Positions 11,529 through 24,200 of a stretch of DNA of 64,000 nucleotides are shown here, in pieces (positions within the stretch are counted from its first letter, which is position 1; each line of letters starts with the position of its first letter). The notes under the pieces were generated by a model. The model did no database searches. It was not told where the DNA came from and saw nothing but the letters and a program-made list of their open reading frames with translations. This DNA is from Macrobrachium rosenbergii (lineage: Eukaryota > Arthropoda > Malacostraca > Decapoda > Palaemonidae). The position numbers were made by a program, and so were the translations under genes. The stretch lies in assembly GCF_040412425.1 (NCBI RefSeq), contig NC_089755.1, forward strand, positions 49,235,121 to 49,299,120, in the 5' to 3' direction.

Positions 11529-12530
11529 CTGTATATATATATTATTTATATATATAATTGCAATATACTCATATAATATCCAATTCCGAACGTACAGAGA
11601 AAATTCAACATGAAAACGGGAATTATGGGTAAGATAAGCTAATCCAAACGCTGAGTACTCGCTTATTATAATGAAGAAGTCTCCTCTTAAGCTCTTACCA
11701 GTGCTATCTTGTTTAGGCAATGGTATAAGTAATATAAACTACCAGTACAATGAAAAAATTAATAACCTAAATGCTTTAGCATTTTTCAATTCGGGACTCC
11801 AGTGTTTAGTAATCCTTAGTGCTTCAGCATTTTTCAGTTCGGGACTCCACTACACTATTGCCTTTCATGGCACACTGTAGACAGCTCTTGCAGCATCCCT
11901 TTGGCCCCCAGCTGCAGTGCTGTCTATCTTTAATTTCTCACTTGTTCGATTCAATCTCTTCGCCCTTTGCTGCGAACTTCTTTTTACGGGCTAGCCTTAG
12001 GGAAATCTAAAAATGGCTCAGCAGTCTGGGTAGGCTCCTGGATAATTGAAGTTATTACATATGGCAATTTTTTATCTGAAAATTTGCAGCCACATTCTAG
12101 GTCGACACCAAAATATATTACTCTTTCTACTACCAGAGAACTTTACATTCTGCTTGCAAAAATTTGGAACTATTCACTTAGCTGAGGCACAAGCTTTTGA
12201 AAGGCTTGTAATTCTACTTGGAAGCACCATACATTTATTTTTCATGGATCTATCTGCATACTTACCTTTCTTGACTTGTTATTCTCTTTATTTTTACTGC
12301 TTTTTTCGCTTACAGGAATTCTATTCTACGACGTCCCAGATGCTCACTCACTCTAAAATGTGGGCACGCTTCTTGGGTTGGTTCCAAGCATTGGTACCTA
12401 TGAAGAGTTCTTTGTTATCAAAAATATACCCTGACAACACTTATTTTTTACTATATATACTTCTGATTTCCAATGCCTTTCTTTAGTCAGATTTTCTAGT
12501 TTCTTTAGCTTTTAATGTTCATTCCCTGAA
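11527..12530. other. Unassigned, with a possible decayed family A copy
   Basis: CACACTGTAGACAGCTCTTG followed by CATCCCTTTGGCCCCCAGCT (about 11870-11915) weakly resembles the family A head. The 146-residue open frame at 12046-12486 is hydrophobic and matches no family I know. Confidence 0.35.
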
Positions 12531-12534
12531 GTCT

Positions 12535-12700
12535 TGAGCAGTCAAATATATGTTCTGTTTGCCTCTTCTTCCTGACACAATTCCCAGATCATGCCTTCAT
12601 TCTTCCTTTCGTAGTTGCATTTTTGTTGCAGCAAATTTATTCTAGCCCTCATTATTACTGCCACCTTTGTCCTTACCATTAATTCATCAATACATCTGAA
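12535..12700 (-). pseudogene. LINE reverse-transcriptase C-terminal fragment
   Basis: The minus strand reads MVRTKVAVIMRARINLLQ, then CNYERKNEGMIWELCQEEEA. This resembles the post-RT tail of many arthropod non-LTR ORF2 proteins (a basic stretch, then a degenerate zinc-knuckle C-x2-C region). The frame is interrupted and no RT catalytic core is present. Confidence 0.45.
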
Positions 12701-13129
12701 GTCTCTTTCAGTGCTTGTGCTAAAAGAGTTTCCTACTAAAATTACAGTTTGTCTGTTCTATATGTCACATTTTTTATAAATATACCTACTGATTTTCAGC
12801 TTTGTATTTTTGTATTTGTAAATTTGCCTATTATGTGAATTAAGTCATTCAATTTACTATGCAGTTTCAATTAGTTCAAATGGATATAAGACTAAAGAAT
12901 CAGTAAACTGTTCTTCACAACGGCTAATCTTACCTTACTGGTCCATCGTGGCGGAGAGGGAGAGGCCCCTTCTGTCTATGGTAAGGATATGGATTAGAGG
13001 CTGGTCTCCCCAGTGATAATGACAAAGGCCTTATCTTTATGTGTCAATCTCAAGGATTGAGCTGAAGACACAGATTGCAAGGGACATTTGCTGGTAATCA
13101 TAAATGGCACAAGTGCCCAAGACATGAGA

Positions 13130-13720
13130 TGACGTTCACTTTCAAACGACAGAAGCTGTGAGTGTTGAAAGGAAGGTTCACGAGAAGTTTACGGAGGCTG
13201 TAAAGGAGCGGATTTGTGATGCTGGTAACATGGAAGAGGCAGCCTCTTCTGGAAGATGATAAGCTGATATCTTTGTCCAAACCCACTCATACCAAGGCAC
13301 GAAATGGATTTGCCTGAACAACTTTAGGTGGACTGTACACTGGAAATCCAACTTGAAGGCTTGGATGATATCTATCAGTCATGGCTACAGGGCTTCTGGT
13401 CCTTTTCCTTATAGATTATTCTCAGTGTCCCCCTGAGGCCTTGGAAGGCAAGTGTCACAATAATGACAAATTTATTTTTACATGCCACTACCACCTCTCT
13501 CAACCATCCGGAGGATCAAGGGACTGTCAAAAGATTGAAAGCCCACTATAAGCAGTATATGATGAAAGTTTGGTCTAGGTTCTTGATGTTACCCCCCTGA
13601 GTGGATGGTCAGGGAGAGTTGGAAGTATGTTAATGCATAGGATGCAGTCAATTTCAACACTGATGCTTGAGATGTGAAGTTAATCCTTCTATGACGAACT
13701 CTGTCTAGCAGATATAGCCT
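13130..13720 (+). pseudogene. Tigger/jerky-type (pogo superfamily) transposase relic
   Basis: Decayed pieces of a DDE transposase occur in order with frameshifts and stops. They are EKFTEAVKERICDAGNMEEA (from about 13180), SLSKPTHTKARNGFA, NLKAWM, LIDYSQCPPEALEG (the D of the LxDNCxxH-type motif, near 13410) and NDKFIF. After a frameshift comes TTTSLNHPEDQGTVKRLKAH followed by YKQYMMKVWSR (13490-13585), matching the NTTSLxQPMDQGxxxxFKxHY block of Tigger transposases. A DNA-binding N terminus and terminal inverted repeats were not found. It cannot encode an active enzyme. Confidence 0.65.
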
Positions 13721-13899
13721 CAATGAGCCAATCACTTCAAACACTTCCCTGCTATGAACACCATTTGCACAGACATCATGAAGTTATTTCACAAGGTAGG
13801 GATTGACACAGTAAACAAAGACAAACCTTCAAAGCTGCTCAAAGTCATATCGGCCAGCTTGCCATTGAAGAATAGATGAAGCTCGAGTGGAGCTTGCAG

Positions 13900-16250
13900 C
13901 AGAACATGAAGGGTTTATAGTAAAGGTAAAAGTTCCAAATATTTTACACAAGCTTCTTCAAGGTATCCTCTCATGATTTAATGATACCAACTTATGAGGT
14001 TGATTAAGACACCTTTAGGAGTGGAATGTCAGCATCAGCAATCTACAAGATCCTAAGCTATACAATAAGACTTTAAAGGCATAGAAGAGATGTCCTATAA
14101 AATGTGATGATTTCAGTGTTCTTCAAACCTCTTCATACTGGTAAATCTTGTTTGTCCTTTTCCTTCCCTGCTACTCATCCTAATTCTCATGTTCTTCAAC
14201 ATCCAGCCTACGAGTTTTGCCTCATGCATCATCTCTGGCCAGTAACCTTCAGAGGACCTGTCACTAAGCAGGAAATTGTTGAGGCCTTCCCTTGGAATGA
14301 ACATCGATAATGATGAGTACCAAATCTTTTATTAAACCTTCCCATTAAAATTTATTTTGCATATTTATGGTGCTTGACTTCGATTAACTTTCATATACAA
14401 CATTTCCCTTAATGTTGGTCATGATGGAATACATGTAAATAGAGGGTCAATTGTACAGGAATAATACAATGATAATGAAATGAACCCAAAATTGTGCCCA
14501 GCATTCTACTTTTGTGAAAAAAAAAGGTAACAGCAATCCTTGACTTGAATAAACTACACATGAAGCTATTAATGCTGCTGAAATATGTAAATATACAAAA
14601 AACACTTACCAAATATATAAAAAAATTTGTCAACTAACACATGACAAACAGTTTAGTTATTGTTGCCGACAAAAGTAATGCAGTATACCATTTTAATGGC
14701 AATAAACTAAAGTTCTTAAAGCTGGCTACAAGATTACAACCTACTTAAATGTTCCTTCAAAACTAACACACAAGCACAATGGATAAATGCCCGTACACCA
14801 TTAGCTTAATTTTTCACAGCCAACATGAAACATGAAAATTTTTGAATCATGCTTTTCACTAAAAAAATTTATACATTGTGGCTTGAAACACTGACACATT
14901 AGGAATTCTTAGAAATCAAAATGTAATTTTTAATTTGCTTGCTTTTAAGATTGTAACAGTCAACTCAAGGCGTCAACTTCCGTCAGATTTTAGTTAAACA
15001 TTGCCAACCTAAATCTTTGAAAGTTTACTGAACTAATACAGTACACTGTAATGTGCTTGCATGTGCAATGTTTAATGGTTGATCATCTATGTTGACAAGC
15101 ATGTGCGATACCAATTAAGTTCTAACACCCACACACTCTAAATGACTTCCAAGTTAAAATAATACTTGGGAACACTTACCTTGATTGAAATGGAAAAATA
15201 TAGCACAGTATGGTTTAATTACAGTAGGAGGATTTGAAAATCTGGAAATTTTGGGGATTTACTCTTAAGGCCTAAATTCAGGATATCTGAGAAGTAAAGG
15301 AAAACCATTGATCAAGAAAATGGTAAACAATGAGGAAATTGAAGAGTATAAATAGGTCATATCCAATTGTACTACTTTTCATTAATACAACTACTGTACC
15401 AATGGAGCTAGCTTAAAAAATAGTGTACTATAATCTTACAGTACCACATTGTCTAAAATAATTAGACCACTTGAATAATTTTGGTACTTTCAAGGACAAT
15501 GGTAATCTTTACTTCTTGTTTTCACTCAAGATTAATACCTTTCCAAGTACACACAACTTCTTTTAGAGAATGTAAAAATAAACATTTTGACTCCAATATC
15601 TTTCATCTTTATGGCGCATTTAAAAGATATCACTTCAGTTTGAATTGATAACAAGTGGATTAAACCTAAATAATAACCACAATATCAATAAAGCTGTTCA
15701 ATGATGTTACAAAATTTACAAAATGAAAATCAAGATAAAACCAAATTTATAACAAAACATAAAAATTCATAATTACTGTACTAGAGTACTACAGATGAAT
15801 CTTTCTAAGACCATTAGGTCTCCCTAAAACGACACTAAGCATTTTTCCTACTTAAGAGCCTCTTTAGTGATGACTATGATTTGTGTATGATATTCCCAAC
15901 TTACAATTTTCCTTATGCACATACAGAAATCATTAATGGCTAGTCACAACACTTCTTCAGCCCATAGCTGCATTGCTAAATGCCTTTTACTTTCACTTAC
16001 TCCCTTCAGTCTCTTCCTTGCCAGCTGTACAACTTACTTAACTTTACCTAACTTTTATTTTTACCTCTCACTTATGAACAAGCTCTTTGGATGAGCCCTG
16101 CAACTCAAAAAAATGTGGTAGCTGTTGCATTAAGCTACATAGCAGTTACAGTATCACTTATGGCAATAATAATGTGCAGGGCATCATGGATTGCAGCAAC
16201 GAACTGCAAGCAAACAAAATGTTACCATCATCATCATAAACATTTTTACA
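13900..16250. other. AT-rich unassigned block
   Basis: I see no coding region, tandem array or recognisable element. TACAGTA and TACTGTA words are frequent. Confidence 0.5.
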
Positions 16251-16269
16251 TCATCTTTTCTCTTCATGG

Positions 16270-16680
16270 GGTTAGAGGTACATAAGTTCTCTCAAATCTT
16301 CTTGTCCTGTGGTGTTTCTGCTTAAACTCCAACAGGTCCAGGTCTTCATCTTATTTCCGTTGCCATGATTTTCTGGCCCTACCCACATCTCATCTTGCTG
16401 CTTCCGTATCTTCTACTTTCCTGACCAGTTGTTCATCATCCCTTCTCATCACATGTCCAAACCAACTCAGTCTTTGAGGCTGCCTTTTATCTAACTTTCT
16501 GACACTACTTCTCTCCACCTGTTCCTCATTCGTAATAAATTCTCACTCTAGCCATATATCCTAACATTCATGGTTACCCCTTTCAAAACTTTTCTCCTTG
16601 TCATTAACCATGCTTCTGTTGTATAAAGTAGTTCAAGCTTTATGTACCCCTCATAAGTCTTTACCATCTCTATTCTTCTT
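16270..16680 (-). pseudogene. LINE reverse-transcriptase C-terminal fragment
   Basis: On the minus strand, pieces such as LLYTTEAWLMTRRKVLKG lead to RKLDKRQPQRLSWFGHVMRR and DDEQLVRKVEDTEAAR, then RARKSWQRK with stops. This is the ALLYGAExW ... RLxWFGHVxRR ... RGRPxxxW region that ends the ORF2 of jockey/RTE-like non-LTR retrotransposons. Several stops show that it is dead. Confidence 0.7.
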
Positions 16681-17264
16681 CTTTGTCTTCAGCTTTACCC
16701 ATTTCTATAAAGGGTTGCTGCTTCCTATCAACCTTCTCCACCTTCCTCTGTCCAGTGCATCCTGACTCCTTAAACCTTCTCCCACATGTCGTTTGCTATT
16801 TCGTATTTCTACCTGAACTTTGGCCTTCCTCTTCTCTTTTCCTCTGCCTCCATGCTCATAACCCTTTTACATACCTGATCATCTCTCTTTACCATATATG
16901 TTATTCATCAGTGGTCTAGCTCTCTCTCCACATTTTATCAACGTCCCCAAGATGACAGACATGCCTCATCATTTCTAAGACTTCTCCATCTATCACAAAA
17001 GGGTTCTCTCAACTCCTTCTATTCATATGCTATGTCATGCATTCCAGGCACTGAAAATCTCTACTCCATGTATTTTTGGCAATTCTGAGCACCTCTTGTA
17101 ACACAATACTGGAACATTAATAAAATACTAGTTAGGATGCCTGGAAGTATAATGAAAAATTGCATATATTTAAACTAAGTACAGTATTATTGAAATAATA
17201 TCTTACATACAATATTATAAAAATACTTGACACCATATCTACCGATAATACTTTTTCATCATGT

Positions 17265-17407
17265 TTTCCGTTTACAAAATTACCTAGTTCTGTGATATGT
17301 TCTATCAACTCTAGTCTGATGGACTTTCTTTGTGATTTTCTGGACCTTCCAAATCTACCGGTAACTTGCTCTGCTGCAGTTCTCACCAAATACCCAAACC
17401 ACCTCAA
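17265..17407 (-). pseudogene. Second LINE RT-tail fragment
   Basis: The minus-strand frame reads LRWFGYLVRTAAEQVTGRFG, then RSRKSQRKSIRLELIEHITE and LGNFVNG. The LRWFGxLVR start matches the same LINE tail motif as the neighbour at 16270-16680. The downstream part differs, so it is a separate insertion or another family. Confidence 0.55.
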
Positions 17408-17569
17408 CCCTCATCCTCTAATCTGTTTGAAAGCCTATGGATACCTTGTCCCTCAGCAATTTCTTCACCTCTAATAAGATCTCCTCAGTGAACTGTAGTA
17501 AAAAATCTCAACCTGCTCTATCAACATCTCTTCAAATCTGCTCTATTTGCTTTGTAAATGCACAAGTGC

Positions 17570-18165
17570 CTACTATGTAAAATAGTATAAGGCTTCATAC
17601 ATATGGCATAATTTACTTTTTTATATTAAAGGGATGCTGTATGTTTACCTACAAGCACTCTAGCTATTCTTCATTTCCTAATAAGATTGTCCTTTTCTCC
17701 ACAGTTTGGTCTTTCTTTTCCCTCATGCACATAGCCATCAAAAGTTCCTTATGCCAATTACTTTTTTATTCCTTAGCACCTCCTGAGACACCAATGCCAA
17801 AAGTTTTTCTAATGCAGTGTTTTAGTCACCTTTACACCTCTTCCACAATATTAACACAGTAACTTCCCAGAATGTACTCCTTCTTTGTTTCCGATGCACC
17901 TTGCAATTATCCTACAAGGTTGCTTAATATATACAAGTTTCTTTCTCCCTTCATGATATACGAGTCCTAATCACAGCTCACACTCGGCCTACTACAGTAT
18001 AAGAGAAAGAGAAACAATTTCATAAGCTGCAGTGAATGAAAGAGAACCTGTAAATGAACATATAAACATATAAAGGAGTCTGCCTACTATCAGTGACTAA
18101 ACTTTGCATACCACCAAGGATGAAATACAGATGGTCAATAAATGAAAATTCAAAAGAAAATTTAA
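17570..18165. other. Unassigned sequence downstream of DENR
   Basis: No convincing protein or repeat. It could be a further eroded part of the LINE insertions to its left, but I cannot support that from motifs. Confidence 0.4.
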
Positions 18166-18171
18166 TTTATT
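18166..18171 (-). terminator. Polyadenylation signal for DENR
   Basis: A minus-strand AATAAA lies 53 bases beyond the stop codon in an AT-rich stretch. This would give a short 3' UTR. Other AATAAA-like words occur in AT-rich DNA, so the site is likely but not proven. Confidence 0.5.
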
Positions 18172-18223
18172 TAATTAACCAATATTACATACCAATTTCT
18201 TAGTGGATACTCAAGACATTCCC

Positions 18224-18268
18224 CTAACGCTTATGTTCACCACCATCTTCGATACTATCTTCATCAAT
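18224..18268 (-). CDS. DENR: DENR last coding exon
   Basis: The acceptor is TTTTTTTCCAG. The exon encodes [14 protein letters not shown] and a TAG stop at 18226-18224. The acidic DEDSIED block is the conserved C-terminal tail of DENR. Confidence 0.92.
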   Translation of the reverse strand: MDEDSIEDGGEHKR

Positions 18269-21200
18269 CTGGAAAAAAAGGCAATTGATGATGAATGATG
18301 AAAGTTGAGGATCCCTAGGCAAAGCATCAGGCGGAGATCTCTTAAGAGCAAAAATGCAGTTTTCATAACTTTGCAGAATTTGTGTAGACTTTGCAAAGGA
18401 ACATTTAGAAAATGATGAGCAAGTATGTGGCATGTTAAATGAGTTACTCAAAATTCAAATTATTATGAAATCTGAGTACAAAGTGACAAAACAATAATTT
18501 ACCTTATGGTGTCCTGCTTCAGAAAAATTACTGCAATTATCATCATCTGTCATGGATGACTAAGAAATTGTATAAATAAAATGTAAGGGAGTTGGGGAAT
18601 AACTCAGCATTTTTGTGCCTAAGACTACAATTCCTATCCTTTTGGTAAAAAAATTTGATTAGAATGAAACCACTTACCTCAGGCCATTTCTCAGGAATAA
18701 GATCCAAAAGGTCATCTTTAATATCACCTTGAACAACAATCTCATCATCACCAGTTACAGACGAGCCACAGGCAAACTTTGTTCCAAAGAATTTTGCTGC
18801 TACTTTTAAATCAATATCTGAAATAACAAAAAATTAGACAATAAGTCCTATCAAACTGGTTTCGGATGAAAAACCACAGAAAGGTAAACTAAAAACATGT
18901 AGCTGTAAGTTGTATATTAATATTCTAAAGCCTGTACTGTAGTATTTCAAAATACAGTCCTTTAAAGATTCAGTCAACACAAACTGGAAAGTTTCTGGTT
19001 GACATAGTTCCATTGGTTGTAACATCAAAAAGAACAAATTAGATACATATTCCAATACAGTACTGTATACCTAAAACTGCTAAATATCTCATTTACAGCC
19101 TGCAGATTTACTCTTACTGAAACTTAACTGACAATTTTAGTTTTGTTACTTTTCATGTGATGAGGTGAGGATATTCATGGTTGTCATAACTCAACTTCAT
19201 TTCCTGCCAAAAACAAAATGTCAACGACCTGCCCCTCTCCTGTGACGACAAACTTGCCAGTTAAAATGAGTAAAGTTATATGATTCATGGAATCATAGTA
19301 CAGTAACAGAAAAGTCTGAACCCTAACTACCACAGAGAGGAAAAGGATTGCGGCTTTGGGCAGTTTTGTCTAGAAATGGTTTACAGTGACTAATGGCACC
19401 CACATACAAATCATTATTCCAAAAATCCAAGAATGCGAATTCTTTGACATATGCCATACTATACCAAAACTTTCTGCAGTATTATCGAACGTTCTTTCTG
19501 TAAAAAAAAAAAAAAATACAGGATGTGAAAGAAACACTTCACTCTGTGTCAAAGTTACGGATTAAATGTCTTTCACCTTTTGAGCAAAGTCCACTTGTTT
19601 ATCAAAACACTATAGGGTTTAAGACAATAAAAAGAAAATTGGACTGAGGAAAACTTGAATTCGACTTAGCTAGATAGATAGATTATTAATTAGTTTAATG
19701 AGACAAATAAGTGACAGTCTGTACTTTCAAAGAGCAAGTGAGAACTAAGCCCTCATTTGTCCAGGTATGGCACACCAAAAACTAACTAAGTATTGGTCTG
19801 CCCTACAGTCCAAATTTTGTGAATAGGACTTGGACCACATCCTTTCTCCCCCAAAACAACACCTAATTTTGTTATACCTGTGATGCCTATGCAGTTAACA
19901 AGAAAGATCTTGCCCTGTGCCCCATCAAAGCTGTAAGGATACCTCAAGAGAACTTGTTTTCAGCAAGGGGGATTCAAGATTATTTTTATCAAAGGGACTA
20001 ATAAGGATATGGGTCACTAGGTTAGGTGTATTGCAACTTGACTTGCTTTTGGGGTAAACACTGATGTAAATTCAATTCAGAACATGGCTACAGCAGTTGG
20101 CTGTCCACTTCTACATACATTAAGTCTTACCAGCGAGATATGATTCATCAATGTATTAATTCATATTCTATTGGATTTATGGTGGCAACAAGTCAAGTTT
20201 TGACTCAACTTGAAACAGGGGGATCCAGATTCATCATCCTCATCCTCACAAGTATTCCATGACCTCTAAGTGTAAGCAAAGTGGATATGCACTGCCATGC
20301 CTTGTGTAAAAATGGCATGTATCCTTTTTATTATTAGTTGGTTTTCATACATGGTCTGCAAACACCACCTTGTTTTATTAGCAACTTCATAGTAATGTAA
20401 AGTCAGGGGTTTGTGTTGAAACAATAACAAATTAAAAAATTTTTTTTACATAAATGCAAAAGTTATTCTTTTAATACAAACCCATTAGATAGCACTTCCA
20501 AACAGAGACATTATAATGAAGAAAGAACACTCCCCTATCAACCACTAATCTGGGAAACCCATCATCACCAATGATTGCTGGGAGAATAGCTTTCTCTGTA
20601 AACTAATGGGTCTGTATTAAAATATATATCTGTTGTTCTGACAAGAAAAAATCCAACTGTTTAAATACAAATCCCATTAGTTTAAATGAGCTCGAGTAGC
20701 TATTTAGGAAGGTAGGAGCCTTGTGGGTAGCAAATTTTGACAACTGGGGGCTGGACAGGCAAACTTCTCAGCAACTGTGATCTGGGAACTTGGGTTCTTC
20801 AGGCGAACAGGTCATGTAGCTGAACCTAGTTTCTCAGGAGTGTTCTTACATGTCTTTTGAATCATCTTTCTTAATCAAGATGGAAGGGGTTCCTAGCTGT
20901 CTTCAACATTTGATGTGCCTGTCCTCCTATAGTACGATTCTATATCCCAACTTGGGCAAGGGGAAAGATCTCCTCTTCCCTGATCCACAGGCAAGACAGG
21001 AATAACAAACTGTGGAGTAGCCTGGTGGTGAGAGGAAGCTGTCTGAGTCTTAGCCATGAACTAAGGGACATAACCCAAGTACACTACTCCTATTGAAGCA
21101 GGAGCCACCATTGTGCCTTTTCAGACTCTCAACTTGTCTACTACTCTTCTGAATACCAAGAGGGGAGGAAAAATATATATGATTAATCTAAGATTTATTT

Positions 21201-24200
21201 TTGAATGCTTACCTCTCCACTTATAGCTTTAACTTCTGCTAGCGCGGAAGTAAAGCTATATAATGGAGAGGTAAGGTTCATTTAAAAAACACAACTTTCC
21301 AGTCTGTCCAGAAGGGCAGAGTATTAATTTGGCTTCTTACAGTTCAGGTTGGGTGTACGTCCACCTGTTAAGTGCCCTACAATTTCCAGAAAATCCTGCA
21401 GACTTCAGAATGAAGAGAATATCCTGCTGATAAGACTGTTCTACCTGCTACGAGTATTGGCCACAATATTATGCTTCCGTGGAACGTGTCTAACTGAGGG
21501 GCCACTTCTTGTTCAGCTGCCATCATAGTGAGCACATACTGCATATGCTGACAGGTACTAACTGTTCTGCAGATGAAAATTATCCTAGGACCTTGTCCAC
21601 AACTTTCCTAGAGTCCCTTGTGCTAATAAAAACTCCTTATTTAGATCCATCCCTCGATACTTCATTATCTCTGACAGCTACAAACCTGATTTCTCCCATT
21701 TGACAATCAGCGACATCTGATGGCTACAAAACTGATTTCCCCCACTTGATAATTAAGAGCCAAGAGGTGGCACAAAATGAAGATGACCTGCTACCTCTTG
21801 GAATCGGCACACACTTACTATCACTTTGTGGCCATGCACAGGACACATCACTGTTGGTCAGGTAAAAAGAGTTGCTGCATGACTTAATTAAGTCTTGCTT
21901 CAGGGTAGAAAACCCACTAGAACTCATGACTGCACAAAACTGATCTGCCTCTGCAGTACATAGTGAGCCACTTGAAGCTTGTCTACTCCTACAATCTCTA
22001 CGCTTGTCACAGTGAATTACATCAAAACCCCTCTTACCCACAGACAAGTTGCTAAAAATCCAAGTGGTAGGAAGAGTAAGGTGCGCAACTCTTCATGGAA
22101 CAGTATCTCTGTTTAGTGTTACCAGTCATACTAGAAGATTTACTAGACACTGGCCCTGAGGGAGTGGCAGCATGAGGAACAATACTGTCGCCATATCCTC
22201 AACTGACATTTTGATGGAAATTGGAGTGACCAGAAAAGCAGAGACCAATTAGGGTGCCAGAAACTATTGCCACAGCTTGTGCTGACGCACAAATGACATG
22301 AACCTCTACCAAATTGTGCACACCTCAAATACATCTTAGGAGGAAAACCTCTTAACACAAGGCGGAGAAGAGGTAACATCTGCAACATCAGCTTAAGGAT
22401 ACAGATAAAAATAAAGCTTTTCAAATTTCTTCCTTGACACTGACACAGAAGTCCTCAGTATGAGAATTTTATCGAATGCTTGGACAGATGAACTGATTTA
22501 TGAAAATTTGGCTACAAACCCAAGCACTGGAATATCTTCAGCCATTCAGTGCTTTAGAGAGTAACAAGTGAGAGTTGAAGTGACTGTTAAGGGATGAAGG
22601 AAAGCTGCAAACAAGCTTTAGTAATGCCTACAATGCACCATGTGAGGTGCACTGACAGCACTAACCACCTACTACGATGAATACCTGGATATGTTGATGC
22701 CTATGATGTGGACAAAATCCACTCATTACAGGAATGTTTTGAATGCTTATAAAGCCTTTGTGAATAGTAAAGCAGCCAGTGTGTCTGCAAACAACCTTAG
22801 CAGATTATTCATGTTAACTCTAACAAGCCAATGTGGCCTCTGCAAGTACTGCATAAATGTGGCTCTTTCTCTACATAAGTCAAAACATTTTTACACCATT
22901 TACTGGGAGCATAAGCATGTCTCATTTGAGCCTTGGTTACCAAAAATTACAATACATTTTTCAGAAAAAATATACCTACCTAGATCAACCTCTGTCCAAC
23001 ACAGTTAAGAAAAATACATATCTAGTTCATTGTAATAATAATGCTACCCAACCACCCAACAAAACTGGATGATACAAACATGGATGAACTACCTAGTCGA
23101 GGTAAATAATGTACAACAGTTCAAAAGAGCTGTCACAATAACAGTTGTCTTCAACATTGTGAGATCTATAAACTCCAAGGAGAGAAAAATTATCATCAAT
23201 CTTCCCCAAGAAAATAAGCATCAGAGGCAGAGAAAAAAAATTTACTCATAAAAACTGAAGAATGAAAGAGAAAAGAAAAATTGGAGAATTAGGTGGTGAG
23301 CAAATATCCCCAAAAACAAAGAGTACCAAAGACAGATGTGCTCAAGCTAAAGACACACATGAATGACAGGCAATCACTGGTACCACTAAGGTTATATGGC
23401 AGACAGGAAAGTTATAATCTTTTTCATCATTATACAGTGTGTCTCTTGGAGGGCTGACCACAAACATAGGTTCATGTAAACTGACAGGATCTGTGTTAAA
23501 ACAGTTTTATAAAAATAATGTTTTTTTTTGCATAATGTTAAAACAGTTTTATAAAAATAATGTTTTTTTTGCATAAGACAAAAAAAACCTGGACCTCATC
23601 CTAACCCCTCTCAGTTCCAGCTGGTTGAACTGCATACATAATGAACAGTTTTCCCCTCAGGGACTTAGACATGTCTAGAGACAACCGCTACTGCAAATTA
23701 GGCTGACATAGTAATGGGGTTATGTATAAAAGTTCATTTTTTTAAATTATACTTCAACAAACCACCCATTGAAGCATATCATCGATTTTCTTCCAATTAC
23801 ACCCATCAAAAGCAACTCAAGTCTCCAAATCAATTATGTTCCAATTATCAGTATCAATCAAAATGATTAAACTGCAGCAGCACTCGAGAGGCCACTAAAC
23901 TAGGTGGGAATTAGCATTTTAAAATCAGACAGTATTTAAGCATAAGTAAAACTAGCATTTTGATTTTTAAACGAACCTACTAGCTTTACAATCTTATTAT
24001 AAGATGAACATTTTGCAAGAAATGATCACATAAGTGACAGATGGTGAAACGATTACTAAAAATGATATATACATTACACAATTACTCACTGAAGGTTTTA
24101 AGTCCCGTTATGACGGTGTTACGCTTCTTTCCACGAGGTGCTACAAACACAACTACTTTACGTGGTCCATCATCAGCCTTCTTCTTTGCTTTGACCATGC

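Larger units (their letters stand above)
18818..24089 (-). other. DENR intron 4, 5.3 kb
   Basis: This is the longest intron of the gene. It contains a small inverted repeat (20435-20630), a hairpin (21209-21275), the head of a dispersed family-A repeat (about 22590-22680) and a 43-bp tandem duplication near 23491-23578. Open frames at 21724-22047 and 22143-22424 match nothing I recognise. No dinucleotide array is present. Confidence 0.75.

Noticed and set aside
12046..12486. 146-residue hydrophobic open frame (+)
   Set aside because: No family motif, poor composition for a protein, no splice partners, and it lies in a region of decayed repeats.
22143..22424. 93-residue Cys-rich open frame (-) as an extra DENR exon
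   Set aside because: It lies in intron 4 and has no phase-compatible splice sites joining neighbouring exons. The protein is complete without it.
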